Numbered from the stretch's first letter, positions 52,567 to 61,363 are shown. The stretch is DNA of 64,000 nucleotides from an uncultured Mesonia sp. (GCA_947499595.1 CANMOY010000005.1:1-64000); one strand, 5' to 3'. Program-made: numbers and translations. The notes: a model not told the origin generated them from the letters alone.

Positions 52567-52588
52567 ATTTTTATTAAATTGTTGGGCT

Positions 52589-53518
52589 ATGAATTTACAA
52601 GAACAGATACAAAACGGGCCCGGTTTTGGGCGTCTAGATTTGCTGGCTAAAAAAGTAGTTGAAGGCTTTATATCGGGGCTACATGCGAGTCCGTTTCACG
52701 GCTTTTCAGCCGAGTTTGCAGAACATACGCTTTACCATCCTGGGCAGAGTACGAAGCACATTGATTGGAAACTCTATGCCAAAACCGATAGGTTATACAC
52801 CAAAAAGTATGAAGAAGAGACCAATTTGCGTTGTCACGTAATCATTGATCAATCGAGCTCCATGCACTATCCGACTTTAAAAAAGCAAAGTTTAAGCGAG
52901 TACAACAAAATTGGTTTTGCAGCCTTAGCCACGGCATCTTTAATGCAATTATTCAAAAAACAACGCGACGCTATGGGGCTTAGTCTTTACAGCGATGCCT
53001 ACGATTTTTACCTGCCTGAGAAAGGAAGTGAACGGCATTTTCAACTGCTTTTACATCAATTGGAGCAAATGCTTACCCCTAGCTCAAGCCGCAAAAAAAC
53101 CGCCACCTATGAGGTTTTACATCAAATTGCCGAAAAGGTAAAACGTCGTTCCTTGATATTTCTCTTTACCGATTTATTACAAGCCCACGAAGATCAAGAA
53201 CAACTCCTGGCTGCTTTACGGCATTTGAATCACAATAAACATGAACTCGTTGTGTTTCATACTTTAGAAGCCTCAAAAGAAATGGATTTTGATTTTGAAG
53301 ATACTCCTAAGAAATTTACCGATGTAGAAACCGGTGAGGAATTGGCGGTTTACCCCTCTCAATTACAGGAAGCCTATCGCCAACAGATGAAAAGTTACCA
53401 GAATCTGTTTAAACAAATGTGTTTAAAAAACAAGATACAGTACCAAACTGTAGATATTCAAAAAGATCTGCATAAAATACTGATTACTTATTTAATTGAA
53501 CGACAAGGCTTTAAATGA
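52589..53518 (+). CDS. DUF58-domain protein
   Basis: 309 residues, no membrane segment. HPGQSTKHIDWKLYAKTDRLYTKKYEEETNLRC (about 50-82) is the DUF58 signature, and HVIIDQSSSMHYP (about 85-97) is a von Willebrand-A-like metal site (DxSxS). Such proteins are usually encoded with MoxR ATPases and aerotolerance (Bat) genes and may act as adaptors in their assembly. No MoxR gene is next to it here, which is unusual. Function inferred from family only. Confidence 0.85.
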   Translation: MNLQEQIQNGPGFGRLDLLAKKVVEGFISGLHASPFHGFSAEFAEHTLYHPGQSTKHIDWKLYAKTDRLYTKKYEEETNLRCHVIIDQSSSMHYPTLKKQSLSEYNKIGFAALATASLMQLFKKQRDAMGLSLYSDAYDFYLPEKGSERHFQLLLHQLEQMLTPSSSRKKTATYEVLHQIAEKVKRRSLIFLFTDLLQAHEDQEQLLAALRHLNHNKHELVVFHTLEASKEMDFDFEDTPKKFTDVETGEELAVYPSQLQEAYRQQMKSYQNLFKQMCLKNKIQYQTVDIQKDLHKILITYLIERQGFK

Positions 53519-53555
53519 TTTTATTGAAAAAAATACAAAAAAAGCTGTGTTTTTT

Positions 53556-53586
53556 TTTGCACGAACCATAAAAGCACTTATATTTG
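53556..53586 (+). promoter_or_regulatory. Promoter of tRNA-Asp
   Basis: TTTG (53556-53559), 19-base spacer, TATATTTG (53579-53586). The best match to the consensus in the window; predicted leader of about 60 bases before the tRNA. Confidence 0.75.
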
Positions 53587-53655
53587 CACTCGCAATTGCG
53601 CTGAAGCTTTGAAGAAGCGCAATACAGACAAGACAAAGTCTAAAAAATGAGTTAC

Positions 53656-53729
53656 GGTCTGGTAGTTCAGTTGGTTAGAATACCTGCCTGTCACGCAGGG
53701 GGTCGCGAGTTCGAGTCTCGTCCAGACCG
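53656..53729 (+). tRNA. tRNA-Asp (GTC)
   Basis: 74 bases. Acceptor GGTCTGG/CCAGACC with discriminator G, anticodon stem CCTGC/GCAGG with loop CTGTCAC (anticodon GTC), T arm with GTTCGAGTC. CCA is not encoded. A T-run terminator follows. Confidence 0.97.
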
Positions 53730-53733
53730 CAAT

Positions 53734-53768
53734 AAAAAAAGCTTCAATTTTCATTGAGGCTTTTTTTT
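53734..53768 (+). terminator. tRNA-Asp terminator (copy 1)
   Basis: AAGCTTCAA-ttttca-TTGAGGCTT with A and T runs. An identical copy lies at 54212-54246. Confidence 0.85.
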
Positions 53769-53829
53769 GCGAAGTTGTGTTGTGTATGTCAAGCGATTGT
53801 TTGGCATCTCGGTTTAAGTAGTTAAACCA

Positions 53830-53870
53830 ATGAAGAGCTTTTCCTTTCTTTTAAGGAGAGGCTTTTTTTA
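53830..53870 (+). terminator. Second hairpin of the tRNA-Asp flank (copy 1)
   Basis: AGCTTTTCCTT-tctt-AAGGAGAGGCTT with G-U pairs and a T run. The same sequence is repeated at 54474-54511. No gene lies between it and the tRNA terminator. Confidence 0.6.
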
Positions 53871-53876
53871 GTTTTT

Positions 53877-54140
53877 ATGATCAAATATTTTGTTTATATA
53901 ATCTACTCGAAGTCCTATGATAGCTACTATCGTGGATATTCAACGCAACCAGAAAAACGTCTAAACCAACACAACGAAAACAAAGGCCGATTCACCAAAA
54001 ATAAAGGACCCTGGGTTTTAGTTTTTCTACAATCTTTTTCTACTAAACGAGAAGCTTTGATTCGAGAAAGAAAAATCAAGAAGTACAGTAAATCTCAAAA
54101 CATACAATTAATAGCATCAACAAAAAATGAACTGATATAG
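53877..54140 (+). CDS. Small GIY-YIG nuclease-domain protein, copy 2
   Basis: 87 residues, the same size as the ORF at 4842-5105 but clearly diverged from it. Motifs: YFVYIIYS, YYRGYST, EKRLNQHN with Arg, and REALIRERKIKKYS with the metal-ligand Glu. It starts 7 bp after a terminator-like hairpin. Its TAG stop coincides with the point where similarity to the tRNA-Asp sequence resumes (tAGAATACCTGCC). This suggests the ORF was inserted into or against a second tRNA-Asp copy. Intact and potentially active; mobility is inferred. Confidence 0.85.
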   Translation: MIKYFVYIIYSKSYDSYYRGYSTQPEKRLNQHNENKGRFTKNKGPWVLVFLQSFSTKREALIRERKIKKYSKSQNIQLIASTKNELI

Positions 54141-54207
54141 AATACCTGCCGGTCATCCCCAAGTAAACTTGGGGACGAGTTCGAGTCTTCCCCTAAAGAT
54201 TTGGCGA
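54138..54207 (+). pseudogene. Wrecked tRNA-Asp copy
   Basis: TAGAATACCTGCC and CGAGTTCGAGTC match the D-loop/anticodon stem and T arm of the tRNA at 53656. The anticodon loop is replaced by a CCCCAAGT-aaa-CTTGGGG hairpin, the acceptor end does not match, and the 5' third is absent. Immediately after it the flank identical to that of the real tRNA resumes. Confidence 0.7.
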
Positions 54208-54211
54208 CAAT

Positions 54212-54246
54212 AAAAAAAGCTTCAATTTTCATTGAGGCTTTTTTTT
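54212..54246 (+). terminator. tRNA-Asp terminator (copy 2)
   Basis: Same hairpin and T run as at 53734-53768, now behind the wrecked tRNA copy. Confidence 0.8.
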
Positions 54247-54300
54247 GCGAAGTTGTGTTGCGTATGTCAAGCGATTGTTTGGCATCTCGGTTTAAGTAGT

Positions 54301-54462
54301 ATACCAATTTAATTTTATAATGTTTTCCAGAAAACGCAGTTGCTTTTTTGTTCTATGACGCTATGAATGATTTGCATAGCTTTTGCTATGGAAATTATGA
54401 ATAAGAAAATAGAACGGAAAATGAACAAGTTTGAAGATGACATTATATTGTTTAATTGGTAT
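54301..54462 (+). mobile_element. MITE-like element with ATACCAATT ends
   Basis: 162 bp starting ATACCAATT and ending AATTGGTAT, with further inverted similarity inside (TATAATG near both ends, GTTCTAT/ATAGAAC). No ORF. The paralogous flank at 53811-53836 lacks it (AAGTAGTTAAACCAATG), so the insertion is visible directly. Confidence 0.65.
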
Positions 54463-54674
54463 GTAACCAATGAAGAGCTTTTCCTTTCTTTTAAGGAGAG
54501 GCTTTTTTTAGTTTAGGGCTGATAAAGTTAAAAGTCAACTTTTAAGGGGATCAAGGACATTTTGGATCAAGAACATTTTCAGGGTTTTTAAGCAAATAAT
54601 TTTTCGAGACGAAATAAGAAAAATTCGAGTTTTCTTACTCTTGTTAATTATACTTTTCAGACTATTATAAACAC

Positions 54675-54702
54675 AAAAAAAACCTCCAAATGGAGGTTTT
54701 TT
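54675..54702 (-). terminator. Terminator of the lipoprotein gene
   Basis: AACCTCCA-aa-TGGAGGTT between A and T runs, after the stop at 54726 on the minus strand. Confidence 0.85.
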
Positions 54703-54725
54703 AATTTTTATAAATGTGCAGTATT

Positions 54726-55397
54726 TTACTGAGCCGAACAAGGCAGCGCATCAATTTTATCTTGAATACTACCATCTTCATCCCCACAAGCTGCTTTTTC
54801 TTGCTCTAAGGCCACCGCATACTGTTGGCAAATGGCGGAGTAATTTGGATTATTAGGGTTGGTGTTTTCAAATAACACCCTAGATTGGTTTGATGTGGTT
54901 TGCGCTTCTTCGCAGGTAACGCTAGGTTCTGGACCTGGCTCTTCTCCTCCTCCTACACTAGTAAAAGGAACCTCAAAGAAATAACCCTTAGAAAAGTTTA
55001 GCGTATCCCCATCTATTTCAGAAATGGCATTGAAGTAAAACTCACCAGATACACTTCCATTTTCGTTACGGGTAATGCTAATCATTCCCTCACCGTTAGC
55101 TTCTGAGGTGGTAAAGAACTCTCCGTCAAAAGTCATAAAACTAGCCGAATTTCTACCTTCTGGTGTTATCAAGTAATTACCAACTTTAAAATTCTCTGTG
55201 TTTAAAGTAATGGTTTCATCGGCTGTGTTCCCCACAATTTGCAGTGAATTATCGGTAGCTACATCAGCATAAGAAGTAGAGGTTCTAAAAAAGACGCCTT
55301 CTAATTCTCCTTGAATAGAGGGAGCATTAGATTCTACATCATCGCCACAGCTCACTAAAAACAAAGCCATTAAATTAAGTAAGAAAAATTTTTTCAT
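54726..55397 (-). CDS. Hypothetical lipoprotein (DUF6252-like)
   Basis: 223 residues. Lipobox LVSC with C17 followed by GDD, typical for Bacteroidota surface or outer-membrane lipoproteins. The body (about 30-145) is beta-rich with LEGVFFRTST and NGSVSGEFYFNAI, resembling DUF6252 proteins. After a Gly/Glu/Pro linker (GGGEEPGPEP, about 150-160) comes a helical tail with four Cys (TCEEAQ, ICQQY, ACGDED, PCSAQ) that may form disulfides. Function unknown. Monocistronic. Confidence 0.75.
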   Translation of the reverse strand: MKKFFLLNLMALFLVSCGDDVESNAPSIQGELEGVFFRTSTSYADVATDNSLQIVGNTADETITLNTENFKVGNYLITPEGRNSASFMTFDGEFFTTSEANGEGMISITRNENGSVSGEFYFNAISEIDGDTLNFSKGYFFEVPFTSVGGGEEPGPEPSVTCEEAQTTSNQSRVLFENTNPNNPNYSAICQQYAVALEQEKAACGDEDGSIQDKIDALPCSAQ

Positions 55398-55477
55398 AAG
55401 TTTAAAGTTATTGGGTACACCTGCAAATTTATAATAAAAATTAAGAACTAAATTAATCGCAGAAAAAAAATATCTCG

Positions 55478-55485
55478 TATCTTTG
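55478..55485 (+). promoter_or_regulatory. -7 box of rpsP-rimM
   Basis: TATCTTTG, 46 bp before the rpsP start. Confidence 0.5.
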
Positions 55486-55531
55486 CCAAATTATTAATAA
55501 TCGAGGTCGAGAACCTCAAAATTTAATTTTT

Positions 55532-56074
55532 ATGTCAGTAAAAATAAGATTACAAAGACACGGTAAAAAAGGTAAGCCTTTTTACTGGATCGTTGCAGCA
55601 GATGCACGTGCTAAAAGAGATGGTAAATACTTAGAAAAAATTGGTATTTACAACCCGGTTTCTAATCCGGCTACTATCGAATTAAACGTAGACAAAGCTG
55701 TAGAGTGGCTTCAAAACGGAGCTCAACCCACAAGCACAGCAAGAAACATTCTTTCTTACAAAGGTGCTTTATTAAAAAACCATTTAATGGTAGGTGTTCG
55801 TAAAGGTGCTTTAACCGAAGAAGAAGCAGAGAAGAAATTCAACGCTTGGTTAGAAGATAAAGCAAACCGTATCGATGCCAAAAAAGATTCTATCTCAAAA
55901 GCCGACCAAGAAGCTAAAGCTCAAGCGCTTGCTGCAGAAAAAGAGGTAAATGAGAAGCGCGAAGCAGAAGCAAAAGCCGCTGTAGATGAAGCCGAAGCTG
56001 CCGCAAAGGCTGCCGAAGCAGAAGCTCAGGCCGAAGAAGCTAGCGAAGAAACAGAAGAGACTAAAGAAGATTAA
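55532..56074 (+). CDS. rpsP: 30S ribosomal protein S16, extended
   Basis: 180 residues. The first ~85 are canonical S16 (MSVKIRLQRHGKKGKPFYWI, LEKIGIYNP, EWLQNGAQPTSTARNIL). The remainder is a family-typical extension in Bacteroidota that ends in an Ala/Glu/Lys-rich helical tail (about 125-180, KAAVDEAEAAAKAAEAEA). About twice the length of the E. coli protein. First gene of rpsP-rimM-trmN6. Confidence 0.96.
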   Translation: MSVKIRLQRHGKKGKPFYWIVAADARAKRDGKYLEKIGIYNPVSNPATIELNVDKAVEWLQNGAQPTSTARNILSYKGALLKNHLMVGVRKGALTEEEAEKKFNAWLEDKANRIDAKKDSISKADQEAKAQALAAEKEVNEKREAEAKAAVDEAEAAAKAAEAEAQAEEASEETEETKED

Positions 56075-56091
56075 TTTTACTTGCTTACGGT

Positions 56092-56616
56092 ATGCGTAAA
56101 GAAGATTGTTTTTATGTAGGCAAAATCGTAAGTAAATTTAGTTTTAAGGGAGAGGTACTGGTTAAACTAGACACCGATGATCCCGAAAGTTTTCTTGAAA
56201 TGGAATCAATCCTTGTAGAAAAACACAAGCGATTGATTCCATTTTTTATTGAAAAATCCTCCCTACAAAAAAGTCAGCTGCTACGCCTCAAATTAGAAGA
56301 CGTGAATAACGAGGAAGATGCCGATGCCTTACTAAAAAAAGAAGTTTACCTCCCTCTAAATTTTTTACCCGAATTAAAAGAGGACCAGTTTTACTATCAC
56401 GAAATCATTGGTTTTGAGGTAATCGACAATCAATTAGGGCCTATTGGTAAGATTACGGGTGTAAATGATACCACCGCTCAAGCCCTGTTCGAGATCTCCT
56501 TTCAAGGTAAAGAAATCTTAGTTCCTATTCACGATCATTTCTTGAAGCAGGTAGACAAAGTCAATAAAAAAATACATCTAGAAACTCCTCCCGGTTTATT
56601 AGATTTGTATTTGTAA
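56092..56616 (+). CDS. rimM: 16S rRNA processing protein RimM
   Basis: 174 residues. N-terminal RimM domain (CFYVGKIVSKFSFKGEVLVK) and C-terminal PRC barrel (YHEIIGFEVIDNQLGPIGKI, ILVPIHDHFLKQVD). Helps mature the 30S head around S19. 17 bp after rpsP, the usual pairing. Confidence 0.95.
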   Translation: MRKEDCFYVGKIVSKFSFKGEVLVKLDTDDPESFLEMESILVEKHKRLIPFFIEKSSLQKSQLLRLKLEDVNNEEDADALLKKEVYLPLNFLPELKEDQFYYHEIIGFEVIDNQLGPIGKITGVNDTTAQALFEISFQGKEILVPIHDHFLKQVDKVNKKIHLETPPGLLDLYL

Positions 56617-56655
56617 TTCGCTTTAAGCGGATTTATTAACTTAACCGCAAAGCGT

Positions 56656-57378
56656 ATGAACCCCGAAAGAGCATTTAAATTTAAAGCATTTAGTGTAGCG
56701 CAAGACCGCTGTGCTATGAAAATTGGCACAGATGGCGTATTGCTGGGTGCTTGGGCAAGCATTTCCCAAAATCCTTTTTCTGTACTCGATATTGGGGCAG
56801 GAACTGGTGTCATCGCTTTGATGCTAGCACAACGAAGCAACGCAGAAATCATAGACGCCATTGAAATCGAAGCAAATGCTTATGAGCAATGTGTCGATAA
56901 TTTTGAAGCCAGTGACTGGAACGACCGACTTTTTTGTTATCACGCTAGCTTAGATGAATTTGCAGCCGAAATAGAAGACACCTATGATTTAATTGTGAGT
57001 AATCCACCGTTTTATGAAGAAAACTACAAATCAAAAAATACCTCGCGCAACCAAGCCCGTTTTACAGATGCTCTTCCTTTTCAAGAGTTATTAAAACACA
57101 CTTCCCAATTACTTTCAGAAGAGGGTATTTTTTGCACCATTATTCCGTTTAAACATTTTGATGCTTTCCTCGCTTTCGCGGAATCAGAGCAACTGCATCT
57201 ACAAAAAGTAACTTTTGTAAAAGGCAATAAAGACAGTCCCATCAAACGCTGTTTGCTACAGTTTGGTTTCACCTCAGAGCAAACACCAGAAAAAGACGAG
57301 TTGACTATAGAGACCAAAAGGCATCAGTACACCCAAGCCTATAAAAAGCTAGTACAAGATTTTTATTTGAAAATGTAA
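56656..57378 (+). CDS. trmN6: tRNA1(Val) A37-N6-methyltransferase
   Basis: 240 residues. SAM-dependent methyltransferase: KIGTDGVLLGAW (22-33), motif I LDIGAGTG (44-51), catalytic NPPF (116-119) in IVSNPPFYEE, which marks amino-methylation of adenine. The order matches TrmN6/YfiC, which modifies A37 of tRNA-Val. Third gene after rimM, 39 bp downstream. Confidence 0.88.
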   Translation: MNPERAFKFKAFSVAQDRCAMKIGTDGVLLGAWASISQNPFSVLDIGAGTGVIALMLAQRSNAEIIDAIEIEANAYEQCVDNFEASDWNDRLFCYHASLDEFAAEIEDTYDLIVSNPPFYEENYKSKNTSRNQARFTDALPFQELLKHTSQLLSEEGIFCTIIPFKHFDAFLAFAESEQLHLQKVTFVKGNKDSPIKRCLLQFGFTSEQTPEKDELTIETKRHQYTQAYKKLVQDFYLKM

Positions 57379-57461
57379 GGCAAGAGAAGTTTAGTTTACT
57401 GTTTTGTGTTTTATATGGCAGATTTATTTGATTTATTTGCTGTTAAATAAAGATTCTTTAT

Positions 57462-58333
57462 ATGCGTTTTATAACAAATTACTTTAGAAGCAAAAAATGA
57501 ATTTGGTTATTGCTTCTGGCAGGAATACTTTTCTGTCAGTTTTTTATAATAAAGGCAATATGGCTTAATATGGGTAAAAGCTACCTTTATGATTTTGAAA
57601 TTATAAAATCAAACCTAGATTTTCGCCTATGTTCTTCTTATACCTATATTTGAAGAGCTAGCATTTTGCGGGACATTGATCAAAAACAAGTATATTAAGG
57701 CAATTAGTCTTCTATGCTTTTTGATTCTAATGGTTATCCTATTTCATGAAAGTCTCTACGATTGATTCACGTGGTTGTTCTTCACTTTAATGCTGTCGAT
57801 ATATTTATCACCTAATTTTAAAGCAAAATATTCTGCTAATTTTCAAATCGCAATCTTCGCCTTAATCAATAGCCTTTTATTTGCATTTCTTCATTTTGCT
57901 GATGACATTTTGAATTGGGAGAATTTATTTATTAGCTACAGTTTTTTTGCTTAGTTGGTTAACCCTTAATTATTCTATTACTCTTGCTATTTTATTTAAC
58001 ATATTAAACAATATAAAAGCCACCTTAAGTGATGTTTCCTTTACAAATCATGAAGTAAAAGCAAGAGAGTATAAAAACAACACCTCGGTAAAATGGCGTG
58101 AAAAATCACTTTTTAATATCGATTACCCCTAGGCTAAGGTTAACGATACAAGCTATATTTATAATGCTGCAGAGATTAATTCTTTTACCCAAGAAGATTC
58201 TTTGAAAAAATACATTCCACCAAAAGAATTAGGTAAATATAAAATTGAAATTACAAGTGACACCCTTATTGCCAATGAGCTTTTCTTTGAAGTTATGACT
58301 GATCTTAATATACTTAAAAAAATAAAAGATTAA
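57462..58333 (+). pseudogene. CPBP-family intramembrane protease, decayed
   Basis: Starting at ATG 57462 the reading is MRFITNYFRSKK then TGA (57498). It continues as a membrane segment, shifts frame near 57640 to PIFEELAFCGTLIKN (the EExxx motif), hits TGA near 57763, then LLFAFLHFADDILNW (the FxxxH motif), shifts frame near 57948 to LNYSITLAILFNILNN, and has TAG at 58130 before the tail ends at 58333. Two stops, two frameshifts and a third stop make it dead. The intact ancestor would have been a membrane protease of about 290 residues. Confidence 0.85.
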
Positions 58334-58567
58334 CTAAAAATGGTTTGGTTTTCCCCTAGCGGATTTCCTAAAATAACCCATAAGCAAAGAATTTTCTTTC
58401 TTAAAGTCAAAATTTTAATACAACTTATAGCGAATTAAGATTGGTCTGGAAAGAGCACATTCGCTTAAATACCTTTACTGCAAAGCACTAATTTATTCAA
58501 CCCATTTTATTGCCCAGTCGGCTTGATTTGGTTAACTTTACGGCTACCAAAAAAACAAAATAAACCT

Positions 58568-59746
58568 ATGAAACCCGATTTATTTCAAGCCCCTGATTAT
58601 TACCAAATAGATGATTTGCTTAGCGACGAACACAAAATGGTACGTACTGCCGCCCGAGACTGGGTTAAAAAAGAGGTGTCGCCAATTATAGAAGATGCCG
58701 CTCAAAAGGCAGAATTCCCAAAATCAATTATTAAAGGTCTAGCCGAAATTGGTGCTTTTGGTCCTTATATTCCGGCTGAGTATGGCGGTGCGGGCTTAGA
58801 TCAAATTTCATACGGCTTAATCATGCAAGAAATTGAACGAGGAGACAGTGGTGTGCGTTCTACGGCCTCGGTGCAATCTTCTTTGGTGATGTACCCTATT
58901 TTTAAATACGGTACCGAAGAGCAACGTCAAAAGTATTTACCCAAATTGGCCAGTGGCGAATGGATGGGAAGTTTTGGTCTTACTGAACCTGACCACGGAT
59001 CTAACCCTGGAGGGATGACTACCAACTACAAAGATATGGGCGACCATTATTTATTAAATGGAGCCAAAATGTGGATTTCTAACTCGCCATTTTGTGACGT
59101 AGCCGTAGTATGGGCTAAAAATGAAGAAGGCCGCATTCACGGACTTATAGTAGAGCGTGGTATGGAAGGCTTTAGTACTCCCGAAACACATAATAAATGG
59201 TCGCTTCGTGCATCTGCCACCGGAGAGCTTATATTTCAAGACGTAAAAGTACCTAAAGAGAATTTATTACCCAATAAATCTGGTTTAGGGGCTCCACTTG
59301 GTTGTTTAGATTCTGCTCGATACGGAATTTCGTGGGGCGCAATTGGTGCCGCAATGGATTGCTATGATACGGCTTTGCGCTATGCCAAAGAGCGTATACA
59401 ATTTGGTAAACCTATTGCCAGCTTTCAGTTGCAACAAAAGAAGCTTGCCGAAATGATTACCGAAATTACCAAGGCTCAACTAATGGCTTTGCGTTTGGGA
59501 CAACTTAAAAACGAAGATCGAGCGACTACAGCGCAAATATCAATGGCCAAAAGAAACAATGTTGAAATGGCTATTAATATTGCACGTGAAGCTAGACAAA
59601 TGCTAGGTGGCATGGGAATAACAGGAGAATACAGCATAATGCGTCATATGATGAATTTAGAAAGTGTTATCACCTACGAAGGAACGCACGATATTCACCT
59701 TTTAATTACCGGTGCCGATATAACAGGAATCCCAGCTTTTAAATAG
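58568..59746 (+). CDS. Acyl-CoA dehydrogenase, probably glutaryl-CoA dehydrogenase
   Basis: 392 residues from ATG 58568 (MKPDLFQAPDYYQIDDLLSD); an earlier ATG at 58523 would add 15 unrelated residues. FAD enzyme with the conserved GSFGLTEPDHGSNPGGM loop, typical of the glutaryl-CoA branch, and the catalytic base Glu in TYEGTHDIHLL near the end, ILGRQ-like GGMGITGEYSIMRHMMNLE before it. Likely step: glutaryl-CoA to crotonyl-CoA in lysine/tryptophan breakdown. A -7-like TAACTTTA lies about 45 bp upstream. Confidence 0.9.
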   Translation: MKPDLFQAPDYYQIDDLLSDEHKMVRTAARDWVKKEVSPIIEDAAQKAEFPKSIIKGLAEIGAFGPYIPAEYGGAGLDQISYGLIMQEIERGDSGVRSTASVQSSLVMYPIFKYGTEEQRQKYLPKLASGEWMGSFGLTEPDHGSNPGGMTTNYKDMGDHYLLNGAKMWISNSPFCDVAVVWAKNEEGRIHGLIVERGMEGFSTPETHNKWSLRASATGELIFQDVKVPKENLLPNKSGLGAPLGCLDSARYGISWGAIGAAMDCYDTALRYAKERIQFGKPIASFQLQQKKLAEMITEITKAQLMALRLGQLKNEDRATTAQISMAKRNNVEMAINIAREARQMLGGMGITGEYSIMRHMMNLESVITYEGTHDIHLLITGADITGIPAFK

Positions 59747-59770
59747 TCGAATCTTACATAAAACCTAAAT

Positions 59771-59803
59771 AAAGAGGCAAGGCTGAAACCCTTGCCTCTT
59801 GTT
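59771..59803 (+). terminator. Acyl-CoA dehydrogenase terminator
   Basis: GAGGCAAGG-ctgaaac-CCTTGCCTC. Confidence 0.8.
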
Positions 59804-59885
59804 TATGTGCTTATTGGTGGAAATATAATTTAATAGAGCAGCTGATAAAATATAGAAGAATCACTTTTTAGGTCTCCATAAAATA

Positions 59886-59920
59886 AAAAGGTCGTTATTT
59901 TTTAATAACGACCTTTATAA
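59886..59920 (-). terminator. Bidirectional terminator before the ferredoxin gene end
   Basis: AAAGGTCGTTATT-ttttt-AATAACGACCTTT, a perfect stem of 12 bp with A/T flanks. Confidence 0.8.
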
Positions 59921-59962
59921 AATTCCATATTTATTTCAGTCAATCACCAACAAAAGTGGTAG

Positions 59963-60298
59963 TTAAGACTCTGGTGCTAATTCTATTTCTAATCCCTCCA
60001 TCTCTGGAGTAAGTTGTATTTGACAACCCAAACGGCTGTTTTCTTTCGTATAAAATGCTTCCGAGAGCATGGCTTCTTCATCATCCTGCATATCTGGCAA
60101 CTCAATTTGAGGCGTTAAAATATAGCATTGGCAAGAGGCACACATGGCCATTCCTCCGCAAACACCAATAGTACCTTCAGGAGCCAACTCATACGAACGA
60201 ACTAGCTCCATAATGTTCATATTCATATCGGTTGGGGCTACCACTTCGTGTTTTTGACCCTCACGATCTGTAATAATTATATTTATATCTGGATTCAT
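59963..60298 (-). CDS. [2Fe-2S] ferredoxin
   Basis: 111 residues with the adrenodoxin-type cluster motif C47-x5-C53-x2-C56 and C92 (CGGMAMCASCQC ... LGCQ). Acidic surface, soluble. Electron carrier, most likely the partner of the reductase encoded 3 bp upstream. The end ELAPES and length fit bacterial Isc/adrenodoxin-like ferredoxins. Confidence 0.92.
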   Translation of the reverse strand: MNPDINIIITDREGQKHEVVAPTDMNMNIMELVRSYELAPEGTIGVCGGMAMCASCQCYILTPQIELPDMQDDEEAMLSEAFYTKENSRLGCQIQLTPEMEGLEIELAPES

Positions 60299-60301
60299 AA
60301 C

Positions 60302-61363
60302 TTAATTTATTGCCTTTACTACAGCTTTGGGGGCTTCTTTTTTGCTACCATCAAAACCAGTAACTCCTCCTACAGTTGTATATTTCATTACGTATTTTTT
60401 ATCGGGAAAAATACGTTGGTATGCACTTTGGCACATTAGAGTAGCTTCGTGAAAACCACAAAGAATCAGTTTTAATTTACCAGGATAGGTATTTACATCG
60501 CCAATAGCGTATATACCAGGAATATTGGTTTGGTAATCGAGGCTATTGTCAACCTTAATCGCATTTTTCTCTATTTCTAATCCCCAATCAGCTATAGGTC
60601 CAAGTTTTGGAGACAAGCCAAAGAGAGGAATAAACTCATCTACTGGCAACCAAAATTCTTCTTTCGCCTCGTTGCTTTTTCTTATAAGTACCGCCTCGAG
60701 ATGGTTTTCACCTTCCAACTGTACAATTTCGGCTGGGGTAATCAAATTGATTTTTCCCAAATCTTTTAATTCCTTCACCTTATCAACAGAATCTAAAGCC
60801 CCTCTAAATTCATTTCTTCGGTGCACTAAAGTCACCTCTTCTGCCACATCGGCTAAGAAGATACACCAATCTAAAGCCGAATCGCCACCCCCTGCGATGA
60901 CTACTTTTTTATCACGGTAAAACTCGGGGTCTTTAATCATATAGCGAACGCCTTTATCTTCGTAATGCCCTAAATTTTCAATCAAGGGTTTACGAGGCTC
61001 AAAACTACCTAGACCACCTGCAATAGCCACCACGGGAGCGTGGTGTTTTGTACCTTTATTGGTTGTTACGATAAAAGTACCATCGTCTAATTTTTCGATG
61101 GTATCTGCACGTTCTCCCAGCGTAAAACCGGGTTCAAAAGGTTTGATTTGCTCCATCAAGTTATCTACTAAATCTCCGGCTAAAACCTCGGGAAAAGCTG
61201 GAATATCGTAAATAGGTTTTTTGGGATATATTTCTGCACATTGCCCGCCAGGCTGTGGCAAAGCATCTATCAAGTGGCATTTTAATTTGAGTAAACCGGC
61301 TTCAAATACGGTAAAAAGTCCGGTTGGACCTGCACCGATTATAAGAATATCTGTTTTAATCAT
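60302..61363 (-). CDS. Ferredoxin-NADP reductase (thioredoxin-reductase-like type)
   Basis: 353 residues. FAD loop IIGAGPTGLFTVFEAG (N-terminus), NAD(P) loop VIAGGGDSALDW with the following HRRNEFRGA, and the FAD ribose contact YAIGDVNTYPGKLKLI. No CxxC, so it is an FNR of the YumC/TrxB-like type, not a thioredoxin reductase. It moves electrons between NADPH and ferredoxin. Same strand and 3 bp from its ferredoxin. Confidence 0.92.
   Translation of the reverse strand: MIKTDILIIGAGPTGLFTVFEAGLLKLKCHLIDALPQPGGQCAEIYPKKPIYDIPAFPEVLAGDLVDNLMEQIKPFEPGFTLGERADTIEKLDDGTFIVTTNKGTKHHAPVVAIAGGLGSFEPRKPLIENLGHYEDKGVRYMIKDPEFYRDKKVVIAGGGDSALDWCIFLADVAEEVTLVHRRNEFRGALDSVDKVKELKDLGKINLITPAEIVQLEGENHLEAVLIRKSNEAKEEFWLPVDEFIPLFGLSPKLGPIADWGLEIEKNAIKVDNSLDYQTNIPGIYAIGDVNTYPGKLKLILCGFHEATLMCQSAYQRIFPDKKYVMKYTTVGGVTGFDGSKKEAPKAVVKAIN

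Noticed and set aside
57947-58132. 61-codon ORF taken as an independent gene
   Set aside because: It is one frame of the CPBP-protease pseudogene and has no own start.
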